A DNA stretch of 64,000 bases, from assembly GCA_963588905.1 (NCBI GenBank), contig CAVAJF010000005.1, positions 16,598 through 80,597 on the forward strand. The letters are read 5' to 3'. The stretch comes from Butyricicoccus_A sp963588905 (lineage in GTDB: Bacteria; Bacillota; Clostridia; Oscillospirales; Butyricicoccaceae). Shown piece after piece: positions 1 through 8,303 of the stretch. Under the pieces are notes generated by a model, which did not search any database, was not told where the DNA came from, and saw only the letters and a program-made list of their open reading frames with translations. Position 1 is the first letter of the stretch. Each line of letters starts with the position of its first letter. A program made the position numbers and the translations under genes.

Positions 1-183
1 GAGCGGACAGTGGCAGAAAAAGACAGTGCCAGCACCTCTTGTGCCGGACAGGCACGGTTCTTCCCATTGGTGTAAATAGGCGAGTCCTACGCGAATCCGG
101 TCATCGGCACCACAGAATCCACGTTCGCCTGCTTTTCGGTTTGCACCGCACATGCGTGGGCACAGCGTACAGTGTTCGAGCAT
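1..183 (-). CDS. Radical SAM protein of the PflX type (5' part only)
   Basis: Only the first 61 codons are visible; the gene runs off the left edge. It starts with ATG at 183. The N-terminus carries the cysteine pattern CTLCPRMCGANR (Cys5, Cys8, Cys12) followed by GFCG (Cys24). That arrangement is known from the COG1313 / PflX group, radical SAM proteins described as putative pyruvate-formate-lyase-activating-enzyme relatives of unproven substrate. The radical SAM CxxxCxxC motif itself would lie further inside and is not visible. The gene is divergent from ade, with about 108 bp between them. The family call is fairly safe; the function is unknown. Confidence 0.7.
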   Translation of the reverse strand, partial: MLEHCTLCPRMCGANRKAGERGFCGADDRIRVGLAYLHQWEEPCLSGTRGAGTVFFCHCPL

Positions 184-291
184 GAAATACCCCCTTTCTT
201 GTCTATCATAGCATAAAAGACTGGGAAAATACAAGAAAATGCGGTATACTGTTATACAGAGAAAACACGAACAGATGGGAAGTGTCATACG

Positions 292-1998
292 ATGGATTTT
301 TCAAAGTTTCCTGAACTGGCGAAGGCAGCCAGAGGAGATGTACAGGCAGATCTGGTATTTCGAGGCGGCAATGTCATCAATGTCTTTACCGGAGAGATTT
401 TGCGCACTTCGGTTGCTGTCACAGATGGCGTGATTGTCGGCATTGGGGATGCCTATACCGGCAGACAAGAAATTGATCTGAATGGAAAATATCTGTGTCC
501 GGGATTTATTGATGGACATTTACACTTGGAATCGACGATGGTGACACCAGCTGAGCTGGTTGAGCAGGCAGTTAAGTGCGGCACGACGACATATATTGCC
601 GATCCACATGAGGCAGCGAATGTCAGCGGTGCGGCAGGCATTGATTATATCTTGGATGAGACCGAAGATGTTCCGGCAAATGTCTATGTCATGATGCCGT
701 CTTGTGTGCCGGCGCTGCCCTTTGAGGACAATGGCTGTACCTTTGACGCAGCGGAAATGAAAAAATATCAAGATAATCCGCGTGTTTTGGGATTGGGCGA
801 AGTGATGGATTATGTATCTACCGTCAACGCCGATCCCGTGATGACAGAAAAGCTCGCGTTGTTTGATGGAAAACCTAAGGACGGACATGCACCGGGTTTG
901 ACGGGAAAACAACTCAATACCTATGTGCTGGCTGGCATTACAAACGATCATGAATGCTCTACCGTAGAAGAAGTGCTGGAAAAACGTCGTCTTGGTATGC
1001 ATATTCATATCCGAGAGGGCAGTGCTGCCCGCAATCTGGAACCGATTGTCAATGGCATTATCATGCACAACATGGACATCAGCGGCTTTTCGTTCTGCAC
1101 GGATGACAAGCATATTGAAGATATTCATACAGAAGGACATATTGACCATTGTGTGCGAAAAGCGATTGACTGCGGCATTGCACCGGTTGACGCGATTCGC
1201 ATGGCGACAATCAATACGGCACGACATTATGGCCTAGAACATCAGACAGGTGCGATTGCACCGGGATTACAGGCCGATCTCATCGTGTTGGATGATTTGG
1301 AAACCGTCAAAATTCACACGGTATATTTTAAGGGCAAGGATGTTGAGAGTTTTCATGCGCATCCAAAGCTGCCGCAGGATAGCCCGTTGCGCCGCACCGT
1401 GCACAGCTTGCCGGTTAGACCAGAGCAATTGGAATTGCCAGTCGGAGAAAAAACCGACGTTATCCGTGTCATTCCGAATGAGCTGATTACGGGGCATGAA
1501 GAAGTGCGCCTTCCGCAGAAAAATGGCTTGTTCATGCCGGATGACTTGTATAGCAAAATTGCTGTGGTAGAACGGCACCACAACACAGGAAAAGTCGGCG
1601 TAGGTGCTGTCATGGATTTTAATATACAGAACGGTGCAATTGCATCTACTGTGGCGCATGACAGTCACAATTTATCTGTCATTGGAGATAACGATGCAGA
1701 CATGCTGCGTGCGATTGAGCATTTGCGCGAGATTGGCGGCGGCTATACACTGGTACAAAACGGAAAAATTTTGTATACGGTTCCTCTGCCAATTATGGGA
1801 CTGATGAGTGATGCGGGATTCCATGCCGTACAGTCGGAGCTTTCTGCGATGATTGCCAAAGCACATCAGATGGGTGTGCCGAAGGGTGTTTCGCCGCTGA
1901 CGCTGTTGTCATTCTTGGCACTTCCGGTGATTCCGGCACTGCGCATTACACCACGTGGCGTATTTGATGTAGAAAAAATGCAATTTTTGGCACAATAA
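292..1998 (+). CDS. ade: Adenine deaminase
   Basis: A 568-residue protein of the amidohydrolase superfamily that deaminates adenine to hypoxanthine and ammonia in purine salvage. The metal-binding HxH pair is at H76/H78 in GFIDGHLHLESTM, followed by the adenine-deaminase signature DPHEAANVSG near residue 105. The length and the C-terminal domain (roughly residues 400-568, with VGAVMDF and GLMSD) fit the bacterial Ade family, which usually has 570-600 residues. The start follows GGGAAG about 10 bases upstream. The gene stands alone and ends at a strong bidirectional terminator shared with the convergent HAD gene. A xanthine permease/xpt pair lies further along the window, so purine salvage is represented twice. 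Confidence 0.93.
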   Translation: MDFSKFPELAKAARGDVQADLVFRGGNVINVFTGEILRTSVAVTDGVIVGIGDAYTGRQEIDLNGKYLCPGFIDGHLHLESTMVTPAELVEQAVKCGTTTYIADPHEAANVSGAAGIDYILDETEDVPANVYVMMPSCVPALPFEDNGCTFDAAEMKKYQDNPRVLGLGEVMDYVSTVNADPVMTEKLALFDGKPKDGHAPGLTGKQLNTYVLAGITNDHECSTVEEVLEKRRLGMHIHIREGSAARNLEPIVNGIIMHNMDISGFSFCTDDKHIEDIHTEGHIDHCVRKAIDCGIAPVDAIRMATINTARHYGLEHQTGAIAPGLQADLIVLDDLETVKIHTVYFKGKDVESFHAHPKLPQDSPLRRTVHSLPVRPEQLELPVGEKTDVIRVIPNELITGHEEVRLPQKNGLFMPDDLYSKIAVVERHHNTGKVGVGAVMDFNIQNGAIASTVAHDSHNLSVIGDNDADMLRAIEHLREIGGGYTLVQNGKILYTVPLPIMGLMSDAGFHAVQSELSAMIAKAHQMGVPKGVSPLTLLSFLALPVIPALRITPRGVFDVEKMQFLAQ

Positions 1999-2004
1999 CA
2001 AGCA

Positions 2005-2031
2005 AAAACCACCGGTTTTACCGGTGGTTTT
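2005..2031. terminator. Bidirectional terminator between ade and the HAD gene
   Basis: An 11-bp perfect stem (2006-2016 with 2020-2030) with a 3-base loop, flanked by A and T runs on both sides. It can stop transcription from both convergent genes. Confidence 0.88.
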
Positions 2032-2036
2032 GTGGT

Positions 2037-2687
2037 TTATAGAGATAATAACAGATCTTTCAGCTGCGCTGGTGTTTCGACAATATGTGCAGCATGATGG
2101 GCTTCTGCTTCTTCTCGGCTGCCAAAGCCATACAGCACATAGGTACAGTCGATGCCGTGCTTGCGAGAGCCTTCGACATCGAACAAGCGATCTCCAATCA
2201 TTTCGACATCGGAGGGATCTGGATTTCCTGCGCGCTGTAATGCCAGTTCAACAATTTGCTCTTTGGCATCCATTTTACCATCCAATGTGGCACCGCAAAT
2301 GGCTTCTAAATACGGCGTCAATCCGAATTTATCTGCAATCCGGGTGGAAAAGGCTTCCGGTTTGCTGGTGACCATAAAGCAGCGTTTTCCTGCGTCATTT
2401 AAAGCCTTCAGCACCTCTGGGATGCCGTCATAAACGCGATTTTCAAACAGACCGCCGGTTGAATATCTGGCGCGGTAATCACGGACAGCCTGCTGTGCTT
2501 GCTCTTTGCTCATGCCTGCAATATCCATGAAGCTGTCAATGAGCGGAGGCCCGATAAAACGGCGCAGATCTTCCTCGGACGGATACGGCCAATGCTGTAA
2601 ATCCAACGCATGACGGACACAATTTAAAATTCCCTCGCCGGAGTCGGTCAACGTTCCGTCGAGATCAAAAAAGAAAATATGTTTCAT
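2037..2687 (-). CDS. HAD-family hydrolase, phosphoglycolate-phosphatase-like
   Basis: A 216-residue cytoplasmic haloacid-dehalogenase phosphatase. Motif I is FFDLDGTLTDS with nucleophile Asp8 and acid Asp10; motif II is the VTSKP region near residue 106; motif III/IV is EMIGDRLFDVEG near residue 163, supplying the Mg2+ ligands. The helical cap between residues 15 and 80 and the overall length fit the Gph/PpaX subgroup. The substrate cannot be read from sequence: phosphoglycolate, pyrophosphate or a nucleotide are all possible. AGGAGA precedes the ATG at 2687. The gene is convergent with ade and transcribed in the same direction as sigK, 66 bp downstream of it. Confidence 0.85.
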   Translation of the reverse strand: MKHIFFFDLDGTLTDSGEGILNCVRHALDLQHWPYPSEEDLRRFIGPPLIDSFMDIAGMSKEQAQQAVRDYRARYSTGGLFENRVYDGIPEVLKALNDAGKRCFMVTSKPEAFSTRIADKFGLTPYLEAICGATLDGKMDAKEQIVELALQRAGNPDPSDVEMIGDRLFDVEGSRKHGIDCTYVLYGFGSREEAEAHHAAHIVETPAQLKDLLLSL

Positions 2688-2722
2688 ATCAAATCTCCTG
2701 TTTGGTAATAAGACTTGATATG

Positions 2723-2751
2723 AGTGTATCAGATTTTGTCCGTTCCTGCAA
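2723..2751 (-). promoter_or_regulatory. Promoter for the HAD gene
   Basis: On the minus strand, TTGCAG (2746-2751), a 17-bp spacer and TACACT (2723-2728). It lies between the sigK stop and the HAD start, so the phosphatase need not depend on sporulation transcription. Confidence 0.5.
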
Positions 2752-2753
2752 GG

Positions 2754-3446
2754 TTAGAGCTGGGATTCCAAGGTGCGGCGCAATTTGAGCAGGGCTTTTT
2801 TCTCAATGCGGGAGATGTACGAACGGGAAATCGCATATTGTTTGGCGGTTTCGCGCTGCGTGAGCGGCGGTTGACCGGTCAGACCATAACGCAGACGAAT
2901 AATTTCTCGTTCTCGCGGCTCCAGTGTTTGCATCGCGCGAAACAGCAGCTGGCCTTGATCGCTGTTGTCCACCTGCTCCAAGCCGTGGTCATGGCTGGAT
3001 AAAACATCCATCAGAGACAAGGAGCTGCCGTCTCCGTCTTGCTCCATCGGTTCATCCAGAGAAATGTCTCCGGCGTATTTTTTCACAGCACGGAAATGCA
3101 TGAGGATTTCATTTTCAATACAGCGGGAAACATAGGTCGCAAGGCGCACGTTTTTATCCGGATCAAAAGTAGAGACACCTTTGATGAGCCCGATGGTTCC
3201 AATAGAAATCAGATCGTCGGTTTCTGAGGAAGCGGCATAATATTTTTTGACAATATGCGCAACAAGACGAAGATTGTGTTCGATGAGCATTTCACGGGCT
3301 TGTGTGTCACCATTTTGCATGGCTGCAATACAGGCGGCTTCCTGCTCAGCGCTGAGCGGACGGGGAAAAGAGCCGGAAGGAGAAGAAACACGCAGAATGC
3401 AAAAGGCAGCACCGCAAATGAGTGCCGTTGTGAGAGAAATTAACAT
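2754..3446 (-). CDS. sigK: RNA polymerase sporulation sigma factor SigK
   Basis: A 230-residue sigma-70 factor. Region 2 contains the hallmark EHNLRLVAHIVKKY and DLISIGTIGLIKG, then CIENEILMHFRA; region 4 ends in SRSYISRIEKKALLKLR. These match SigK (and the related SigE), which drive late mother-cell gene expression during sporulation. The first about 25 residues are hydrophobic (MLISLTTALICGAAFCIL), as in pro-sigma-K, which is membrane-bound until cleaved. I chose ATG 3446 because GGAAGGTG sits just upstream; an in-frame ATG at 3518 has no comparable site and would add 24 unrelated residues. The coding frame is continuous, so no skin-type element interrupts it here. Confidence 0.88.
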   Translation of the reverse strand: MLISLTTALICGAAFCILRVSSPSGSFPRPLSAEQEAACIAAMQNGDTQAREMLIEHNLRLVAHIVKKYYAASSETDDLISIGTIGLIKGVSTFDPDKNVRLATYVSRCIENEILMHFRAVKKYAGDISLDEPMEQDGDGSSLSLMDVLSSHDHGLEQVDNSDQGQLLFRAMQTLEPREREIIRLRYGLTGQPPLTQRETAKQYAISRSYISRIEKKALLKLRRTLESQL

Positions 3447-3571
3447 ACAATCACCTTCCACTTTGGAATGCTTCAGCATATGCTGAGAGAAGTTGTCTGG
3501 TGCATCTCCGGTAAACAAAACTGCAGTATGTAAAGACGAGAAAAGATTTTTTTACATTTTTGAAATTCTGA

Positions 3572-3600
3572 TTGAGAAAGTGCCGGATTCACGCTATAAT
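3572..3600 (+). promoter_or_regulatory. Promoter for the methyltransferase operon
   Basis: TTGAGA (3572-3577), 17-bp spacer, perfect TATAAT (3595-3600). It should start transcripts around 3607, about 45 bases before the methyltransferase start. Confidence 0.78.
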
Positions 3601-3650
3601 ACGGATATAAGGAAAGTTTGATTAGGCTAACGGATAAGAAGAGGAGAGAG

Positions 3651-4442
3651 ATGGCTATGGATAAAAATATGATACTCTCCGGTGTGTCGGAAACCATGCT
3701 GCAAACAGTCTATGCCAGAGCAAAAGAGAGTAAAGGCAGAGGTGTAATCTGTGATCCGAAATCTGAGGAAATCATCAGAAAACTGGACTATGATTTTTCG
3801 CTTGCGGATACGGATAAGGCCATGCATAGTGGCGTGATTGCCCGTACCATCATGTTGGATCACTTGGTTTCAGGATGGCTTGCGAAGACCCCGAATGCTG
3901 TTGTGGTGAATATCGCTTGTGGGCTGGATACTCGATGCTATCGGATGAGCGGTTACACCCATTGGTACAACCTCGACTTGCCGGAGGTTATTGCTGTACG
4001 AAAAAAACTTTTGCCGGAAAACGGCAGAATCTCGCAGATCGCTATATCTGCTATGGATGATTGGGGATGCGAGATTGAAGAACAAGAAAATTCGATATTG
4101 GTCATTGTTGAGGGATTGACCATGTACTTGAATAAAAGGGACGTTACATGTATTTTTGATGTGATTGCAGAGCGATTTCATGCGGCAACAGTATTTGTGG
4201 AAACGATGAATCCTCTCGTTGCGAAGCGATTGAAGGAAAAATCAATTGAAGGCAGCCATGCGAAATTCACATGGGGTGTAAAAAACGGTGCGGCTTTAGC
4301 CAAACTGTTGCCGGACTTTCACTTGATAGAAGAGCACTGTTTGACGGAAGGCATGGCGGCATTTATCCCAATCTATAAGGTACTGGACAAGATTCCTGCT
4401 GTACGTAACATCTCCAACAAAATCATTGTTTTAGAGAGATAG
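3651..4442 (+). CDS. Class I SAM-dependent methyltransferase, LCM/COG3315 family
   Basis: A 263-residue protein of the leucine-carboxyl-methyltransferase-like fold used for small-molecule O-methylation. The SAM-binding signature is VVNIACGLDTRCYRM near residue 85, followed by NLDLPEVI and later VEGLTMYL, the usual order in COG3315 proteins. The substrate is unknown. GAGGAG at 3641 serves either ATG 3651 or ATG 3657; I list the outer one. An upstream in-frame TTG at 3618 lacks a ribosome site. It is the first gene of a three-gene operon with an ATC-hydrolase-like and a ketopantoate-reductase-like gene. That combination suggests modification or detoxification of a small acid, which is an inference only. 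Confidence 0.8.
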   Translation: MAMDKNMILSGVSETMLQTVYARAKESKGRGVICDPKSEEIIRKLDYDFSLADTDKAMHSGVIARTIMLDHLVSGWLAKTPNAVVVNIACGLDTRCYRMSGYTHWYNLDLPEVIAVRKKLLPENGRISQIAISAMDDWGCEIEEQENSILVIVEGLTMYLNKRDVTCIFDVIAERFHAATVFVETMNPLVAKRLKEKSIEGSHAKFTWGVKNGAALAKLLPDFHLIEEHCLTEGMAAFIPIYKVLDKIPAVRNISNKIIVLER

Positions 4443-4475
4443 AGGCTCTATAAACGGCTATATTGGAGGCGCGTG

Positions 4476-5180
4476 ATGAAAGATTATGAATTGCAGTTTG
4501 ATCGAAATTGTCATGTACTGTATTCCAAGTCATGTAAAAAACAGATACAAAAGAAGATTGCGCAGCATTATCCTAAGGCAGAACGAGCAGCAATTTGGGA
4601 ACAGGTACAACAGCAGTATGTGGATTTTCTCTCGGATTGGCGTACCGATTTGGGTGGCAGAAAAAATTTTCACAACGGAAAGGGCGGAAATTATGACTGT
4701 ATTGCCTTGATGGCCTATTATGTAGTTTGCAAAGAAGTCACCAGTCTTACGGAAATCGAAGAGATGGAGGGGAATTTGTTTCTGCCAGCGTTTCGTATTC
4801 TTTCTAAATTTGTGGACTGTAACAAGCCAATGTTCAAAAGACTGCTGTACAAATCTTTCCAAAACGCGAAGCGTCAATGTGACAAATGGGGAGATTTTCA
4901 GATGAATGTCGCGTCATTTGATCCTGAAAAACCGATTTATTATGAGTTCACCACTTGTCCGACAGCAGAGTTTGCTAAGAAGCATAACCTGCTGGAAGTT
5001 ATGCCTGCTTTCTGCAATCCAGACTTTGCATCTATGGAACTGATTCATGCAAAGCTGGTGAGAAAAAACACTTGCGCCAACGGCGACAAGTGTGATTATA
5101 CAATTTGTGGAGACAAGGATCTTTATCTACGAGGACATCCGGAATATCAGGATGAGGCGGGCTATCGCAGAAACAAATGA
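4476..5180 (+). CDS. L-2-amino-thiazoline-4-carboxylic acid hydrolase family protein
   Basis: A 234-residue protein recognised by its C-terminal block: EFTTCPTAEFAKKHN, then LEVMPAFCNPDF, then a cysteine-rich end TCANGDKCDYTI. This pattern is typical of the ATC-hydrolase family (PF14196), whose founding member opens the thiazoline ring of ATC in L-cysteine formation. Many members in gut Clostridia are annotated only by this similarity. There is no signal peptide. GGAGG at 4465-4469 sets ATG 4476; a GTG three bases upstream is less likely. It lies 33 bp downstream of the methyltransferase and 25 bp upstream of the next gene, so it is co-transcribed. The family call is good; the reaction in this organism is uncertain. 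Confidence 0.75.
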   Translation: MKDYELQFDRNCHVLYSKSCKKQIQKKIAQHYPKAERAAIWEQVQQQYVDFLSDWRTDLGGRKNFHNGKGGNYDCIALMAYYVVCKEVTSLTEIEEMEGNLFLPAFRILSKFVDCNKPMFKRLLYKSFQNAKRQCDKWGDFQMNVASFDPEKPIYYEFTTCPTAEFAKKHNLLEVMPAFCNPDFASMELIHAKLVRKNTCANGDKCDYTICGDKDLYLRGHPEYQDEAGYRRNK

Positions 5181-5205
5181 TACATGAAAACAGGAGATTT
5201 TTACG

Positions 5206-6132
5206 ATGAGGATTTTAGTATTTGGTGCGGGCGTACTTGGATGTAATCTTGCAAGAAATTTATTTCGTGCCGGAAAAGATATAACATTGCTTGCACGGGG
5301 AAAATGGGCAGAGCAGATCCAAACAAATGGTTTGCGGATCAGAAATATATTTTCTCTGCGTACATCGGTCAGTCATGTTTCGGTAGTAACCGAACTTGTA
5401 TCGAATGATCGGTATGATGTAATATTTGTTGCCGTACAGTATACACAGCTTAATGCGGTTATTGATGTTCTGCGCGAAAACGAAACAAAAAATATTGTTT
5501 TTGTCGGCAATAATGTGCGTGCTTCGGAGGTGGCTGCATGTTTGCCGGAGAAAAATATCCTGTTTGCTTTTGAAAGCGCAGCAGGACATCGGGAGCCTGA
5601 GCGCGTCGTTTCGATTGATCTGCGTAAGATTACAATTGGACAGCTCCGCGGTTCACATTCAAACGAAGCATTGATTGGACAAATTTTTGATGGGACAAAG
5701 TATAAAGTGCAATATGAGCCTAATATGGGTGATTATCTCTTGTGTCATGCCGCGTTTGTGCTTCCTGCTGTTTTTGCCTGTTATAAAACGGATGGTAATT
5801 TAAAAAGGGTCAAAAAGGACAATGATTATCTGAATCGATTGATTACTGCCAATGTTGAGGGCTATCGTGCTATAAAAAATGCCGGACATGAAATTTTACC
5901 CAAACAGGATGCAAATTTTGAGAGTACTGCATATCGAAAAACTTGTTTTCGTTTTTTTAAGCTCATGTGTGCGACTGTTCTCGGAAAAATCTGTGCTTCC
6001 GATCATGCCATGCATGCTGTTGAAGAAATGAATGCATTAAATCGAGATATGAAAACATTTTTTGATGTTAACGGGGCAGAATATCCGATATGGCAGGAGC
6101 TTGAAACGGAGTGCAGGGGATATTTGAAATAA
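5206..6132 (+). CDS. Ketopantoate reductase (ApbA/PanE) family oxidoreductase
   Basis: A 308-residue protein with an N-terminal Rossmann fold: MRILVFGAGVLGCNLA contains GxGxxG, followed by VIFVAVQYTQ and IVFVGNN, as in ApbA/PanE. The C-terminal half is weakly conserved compared with true PanE, and a general reductase role on a 2-oxo acid is as likely as pantothenate synthesis. There are no neighbouring panB, panC or panD genes, which argues against pantothenate. It closes the operon that begins at the methyltransferase and ends at a strong terminator. Cytoplasmic, NADPH-dependent by family knowledge. Confidence 0.7.
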   Translation: MRILVFGAGVLGCNLARNLFRAGKDITLLARGKWAEQIQTNGLRIRNIFSLRTSVSHVSVVTELVSNDRYDVIFVAVQYTQLNAVIDVLRENETKNIVFVGNNVRASEVAACLPEKNILFAFESAAGHREPERVVSIDLRKITIGQLRGSHSNEALIGQIFDGTKYKVQYEPNMGDYLLCHAAFVLPAVFACYKTDGNLKRVKKDNDYLNRLITANVEGYRAIKNAGHEILPKQDANFESTAYRKTCFRFFKLMCATVLGKICASDHAMHAVEEMNALNRDMKTFFDVNGAEYPIWQELETECRGYLK

Positions 6133-6155
6133 GATAGTTCTATAGCTTCATAAAT

Positions 6156-6196
6156 AACACGAGAGACATTTCGATAAGAAATGTCTCTCGTGTTTT
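6156..6196. terminator. Strong bidirectional terminator
   Basis: A 17-bp perfect stem (6156-6172 with 6178-6194) and a 5-base loop, with TTTT following on the plus strand and AT-rich sequence on the other side. It separates two convergent operons. Confidence 0.88.
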
Positions 6197-6210
6197 GCAA
6201 AATATGCGGT

Positions 6211-6897
6211 TTACTTGTTAGAAAGTCCAAGACCGTTAACCCAATTGGCAACTTCGGTCTGACTTGCGCCGCTGCTGAAACGCTGACCTTCCTGCCAATC
6301 GCCGGAGCCTGCCATCTCGGACAGCAAATCTCCGCTCTGTCCCATACCGGAGGAGGAAGAGGTTGCGAACGGAATCACCGTCTTGCCGTTGAAGTCATTA
6401 TTTTTTACAAAATTGTCAACCGGCCATGCGGCAATCCCCCACCAGATCGGATAGCCGATGAAAACGGTATTGTACTGATCCCAATTTTCTACTTCTGTGG
6501 TGGTCAGCGGCACATCGCGAAGAGATTCATCGTCATGCTCTTTGCTGACGCGGCTGTCCTCGTTGGTCCAATCCAAATCATCCGAAGTGTATGGTTCTGT
6601 CGGCGTGATTTCAAATACATCGGCATTTGCGGCATCTGCAATGTCTTTCGCCACACGTGCAGTATTGCCGGATGCGGAGTAGTACACAACCAGAACCTTA
6701 CCGCCGTCAGAACTGGTGTTGTTGCTTGCGGAATTGTTTGTTGCTGTTTCCGCCTGTTGTGTGCCGGAACCAGAACCTTGTGTTGGTGTGTTCTGGGAAG
6801 AAGGTGTCGATGCATTGCCACTCTGTCCGCAGGCAGTCAGAGAGAACAGCATAACGCCTGCCAAGAGCAGACTGTTCCACTTTCGAAAAAATTTCAT
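6211..6897 (-). CDS. Flavodoxin-domain lipoprotein
   Basis: A 228-residue exported protein. It starts with a lipoprotein signal peptide ending in the lipobox LTAC (Cys23), followed by a Ser/Thr/Gly/Gln-rich linker to about residue 64. The rest is a flavodoxin-like FMN fold: VLVVYYSASGNTARVAKDIA is the phosphate-binding loop, and FIGYPIWWGIAAWPVDNFV is the typical isoalloxazine-side region. It is therefore probably a membrane-anchored extracellular flavoprotein electron carrier. It is the last gene of the operon with the Fe-alcohol dehydrogenase, a second flavodoxin-fold protein and a disrupted aldo/keto reductase, under the likely control of the divergent LysR regulator. Confidence 0.85.
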   Translation of the reverse strand: MKFFRKWNSLLLAGVMLFSLTACGQSGNASTPSSQNTPTQGSGSGTQQAETATNNSASNNTSSDGGKVLVVYYSASGNTARVAKDIADAANADVFEITPTEPYTSDDLDWTNEDSRVSKEHDDESLRDVPLTTTEVENWDQYNTVFIGYPIWWGIAAWPVDNFVKNNDFNGKTVIPFATSSSSGMGQSGDLLSEMAGSGDWQEGQRFSSGASQTEVANWVNGLGLSNK

Positions 6898-6921
6898 AGT
6901 GCATTTCCTCCTAAAAATGTA

Positions 6922-7835
6922 TTATTGTTTTACTATGCGGCTTCCGCCGAATACTTGAGACATCTTCATGCCGTCGAGCGCTTTGTCGATAGCAGTGACT
7001 TCCTCGGCGGACAGGATAATATCTGCCGCGCCGGCGTTTTCAGTCAGACGGCTCAGCTTGCGCGTGCCGGGAATCGGAACGATATACGGCTTTTTGCACA
7101 GCATCCAAGCGAGAGAAATTTGAGCAGGAGTTGCCTGCTTTTCCTGTGCGAGTTGATGCAGCAGTGCTAACAACTCTTGATTTTGGTCAATACTATCCGA
7201 TTGGAACTGCGGCATATTGCTTCGATAATCGTATTTTTTGTCAAAATTTTCATTTTTGCTGTATCGTGCGGAGAGAAAACCATTTGCCAGCGGAGAGAAT
7301 GCCACGTAACCAATGTGCAGCTGCTCCAAAACAGGGAATAGATTTTCATGCCAGCGTGCCATCATAGAATAACGATTTTGAATGGCTGTCACAGGGCAGA
7401 CGGTATGTGCTCGCCGCAAATAGTCCTCGTTGGCTTCGGAAATGCCCCAATGCAGTATCTTTCCCTCTTTTATCAGAGAAGCCATTACATCCGCCACTTC
7501 TTCAGGGGCTGTATTGACATCAATACGGTGTTGAAAATACAGGTCGATATGATCCGTATGCAAACGTGTCAGCGATCCCTCTACTGATTCACGAATTCGC
7601 TTCGGGCTGGAATCGGTAACGATAGGATATGGAACCTGATGACTGGATAAATCAAAACGAATACCAAACTTGGTTGCAATTTTCACTTTGTCACGATACG
7701 GAGCCAATGCTTCTCCTACAAGTCGTTCATTATTTCTTTTTTATCTGCGGGTGCACCGTAAGCGTGGCTCATACCCATACAGCCCAAACCGACGGAAGAT
7801 ACCGTAAGATCTGTTCCTAATGTACGATACTGCAT
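6922..7835 (-). pseudogene. Aldo/keto reductase, broken by an internal deletion and frame change
   Basis: Downstream of 7707 the frame encodes a good aldo/keto reductase C-terminus (VKIATKFGI, LYFQHRID, HWGISEAN, FSPLANGFL, VPIPGTRK). The N-terminus lies in another frame: ATG 7835 begins MQYRTLGTDLTVSSVGLGCMGM and runs to about KKEI, then hits TAG near 7717. The expected segment between them, which in this family holds the catalytic Asp and Tyr (FFDTAEVYG), is missing. Frame A joins directly to NERLVGEALAPYRDK in frame B, so about 25-30 codons have been lost. A product starting at the internal 7707 codon would lack the first strands of the barrel. The gene begins one base after the stop of the upstream flavoprotein. 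Confidence 0.8.
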
Positions 7836-7836
7836 A

Positions 7837-8286
7837 TTATACGTCCTTACTCAGCTTAGCAGCTTCATTCTTGTTGGTTGCCATGCCGCCATAAGTCATA
7901 CCGTACAGCGCAGCGAAGCGCTTCATGGTATATTCACCGGCTTCCAGTATCCATTTTTCCGGTGCAGCACCTTGGAATACAAAATACAGCTTACGGCCGG
8001 ACAGAGATCCATTTTCCACATAACCATAGAAACGGTCAAGAACGTTGCGGACACTGCCGCAAATGTTGTGCCAGTATACCGGTGAGCCAATCACGACAAT
8101 ATCTGCCTTTTCCATCGCGGAGATCACAGTATCAAGTCCGTCGTTAGGAAGATTTTGCCCATAAGCACCGATCGTGTAATCGGTCAAGTTTACGGTTTCA
8201 TAAGAATTGCCCTTGAGCAAATCTGCTGCCAGTGCAGCAGTATTGCCGTTTTTGTTTGGGCTTCCGTTGATAAATACAATACGCAT
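7837..8286 (-). CDS. NAD(P)H-dependent FMN reductase-like flavoprotein
   Basis: A 149-residue cytoplasmic flavodoxin-fold protein. The N-terminus MRIVFINGSPNKNGNTAAL is the FMN phosphate loop typical of NADPH-dependent FMN reductases and iron-sulfur flavoproteins, and IVVIGSPVYWHNICGSVRNVLDR is the conserved central motif (SPxYWxxxxG). No cysteine cluster is present, so it is not the iron-sulfur type. AAGGAGG precedes ATG 8286; a longer in-frame start at 8313 is not preceded by a ribosome site. It lies between the alcohol dehydrogenase (17 bp upstream) and the aldo/keto reductase pseudogene. A general electron-transfer or quinone/azo-type reduction role is likely, with substrate unknown. Confidence 0.8.
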   Translation of the reverse strand: MRIVFINGSPNKNGNTAALAADLLKGNSYETVNLTDYTIGAYGQNLPNDGLDTVISAMEKADIVVIGSPVYWHNICGSVRNVLDRFYGYVENGSLSGRKLYFVFQGAAPEKWILEAGEYTMKRFAALYGMTYGGMATNKNEAAKLSKDV

Positions 8287-8303
8287 AAGAAAGAACCTCC
8301 TTG

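Noticed and set aside
2754..3446. skin-type interruption of sigK
   Set aside because: The coding frame is continuous from region 1 to region 4.
3473..3486. Perfect palindrome TCAGCATATGCTGA upstream of sigK
   Set aside because: Short, self-complementary around CATATG and possibly chance; no nearby promoter could be assigned with confidence.
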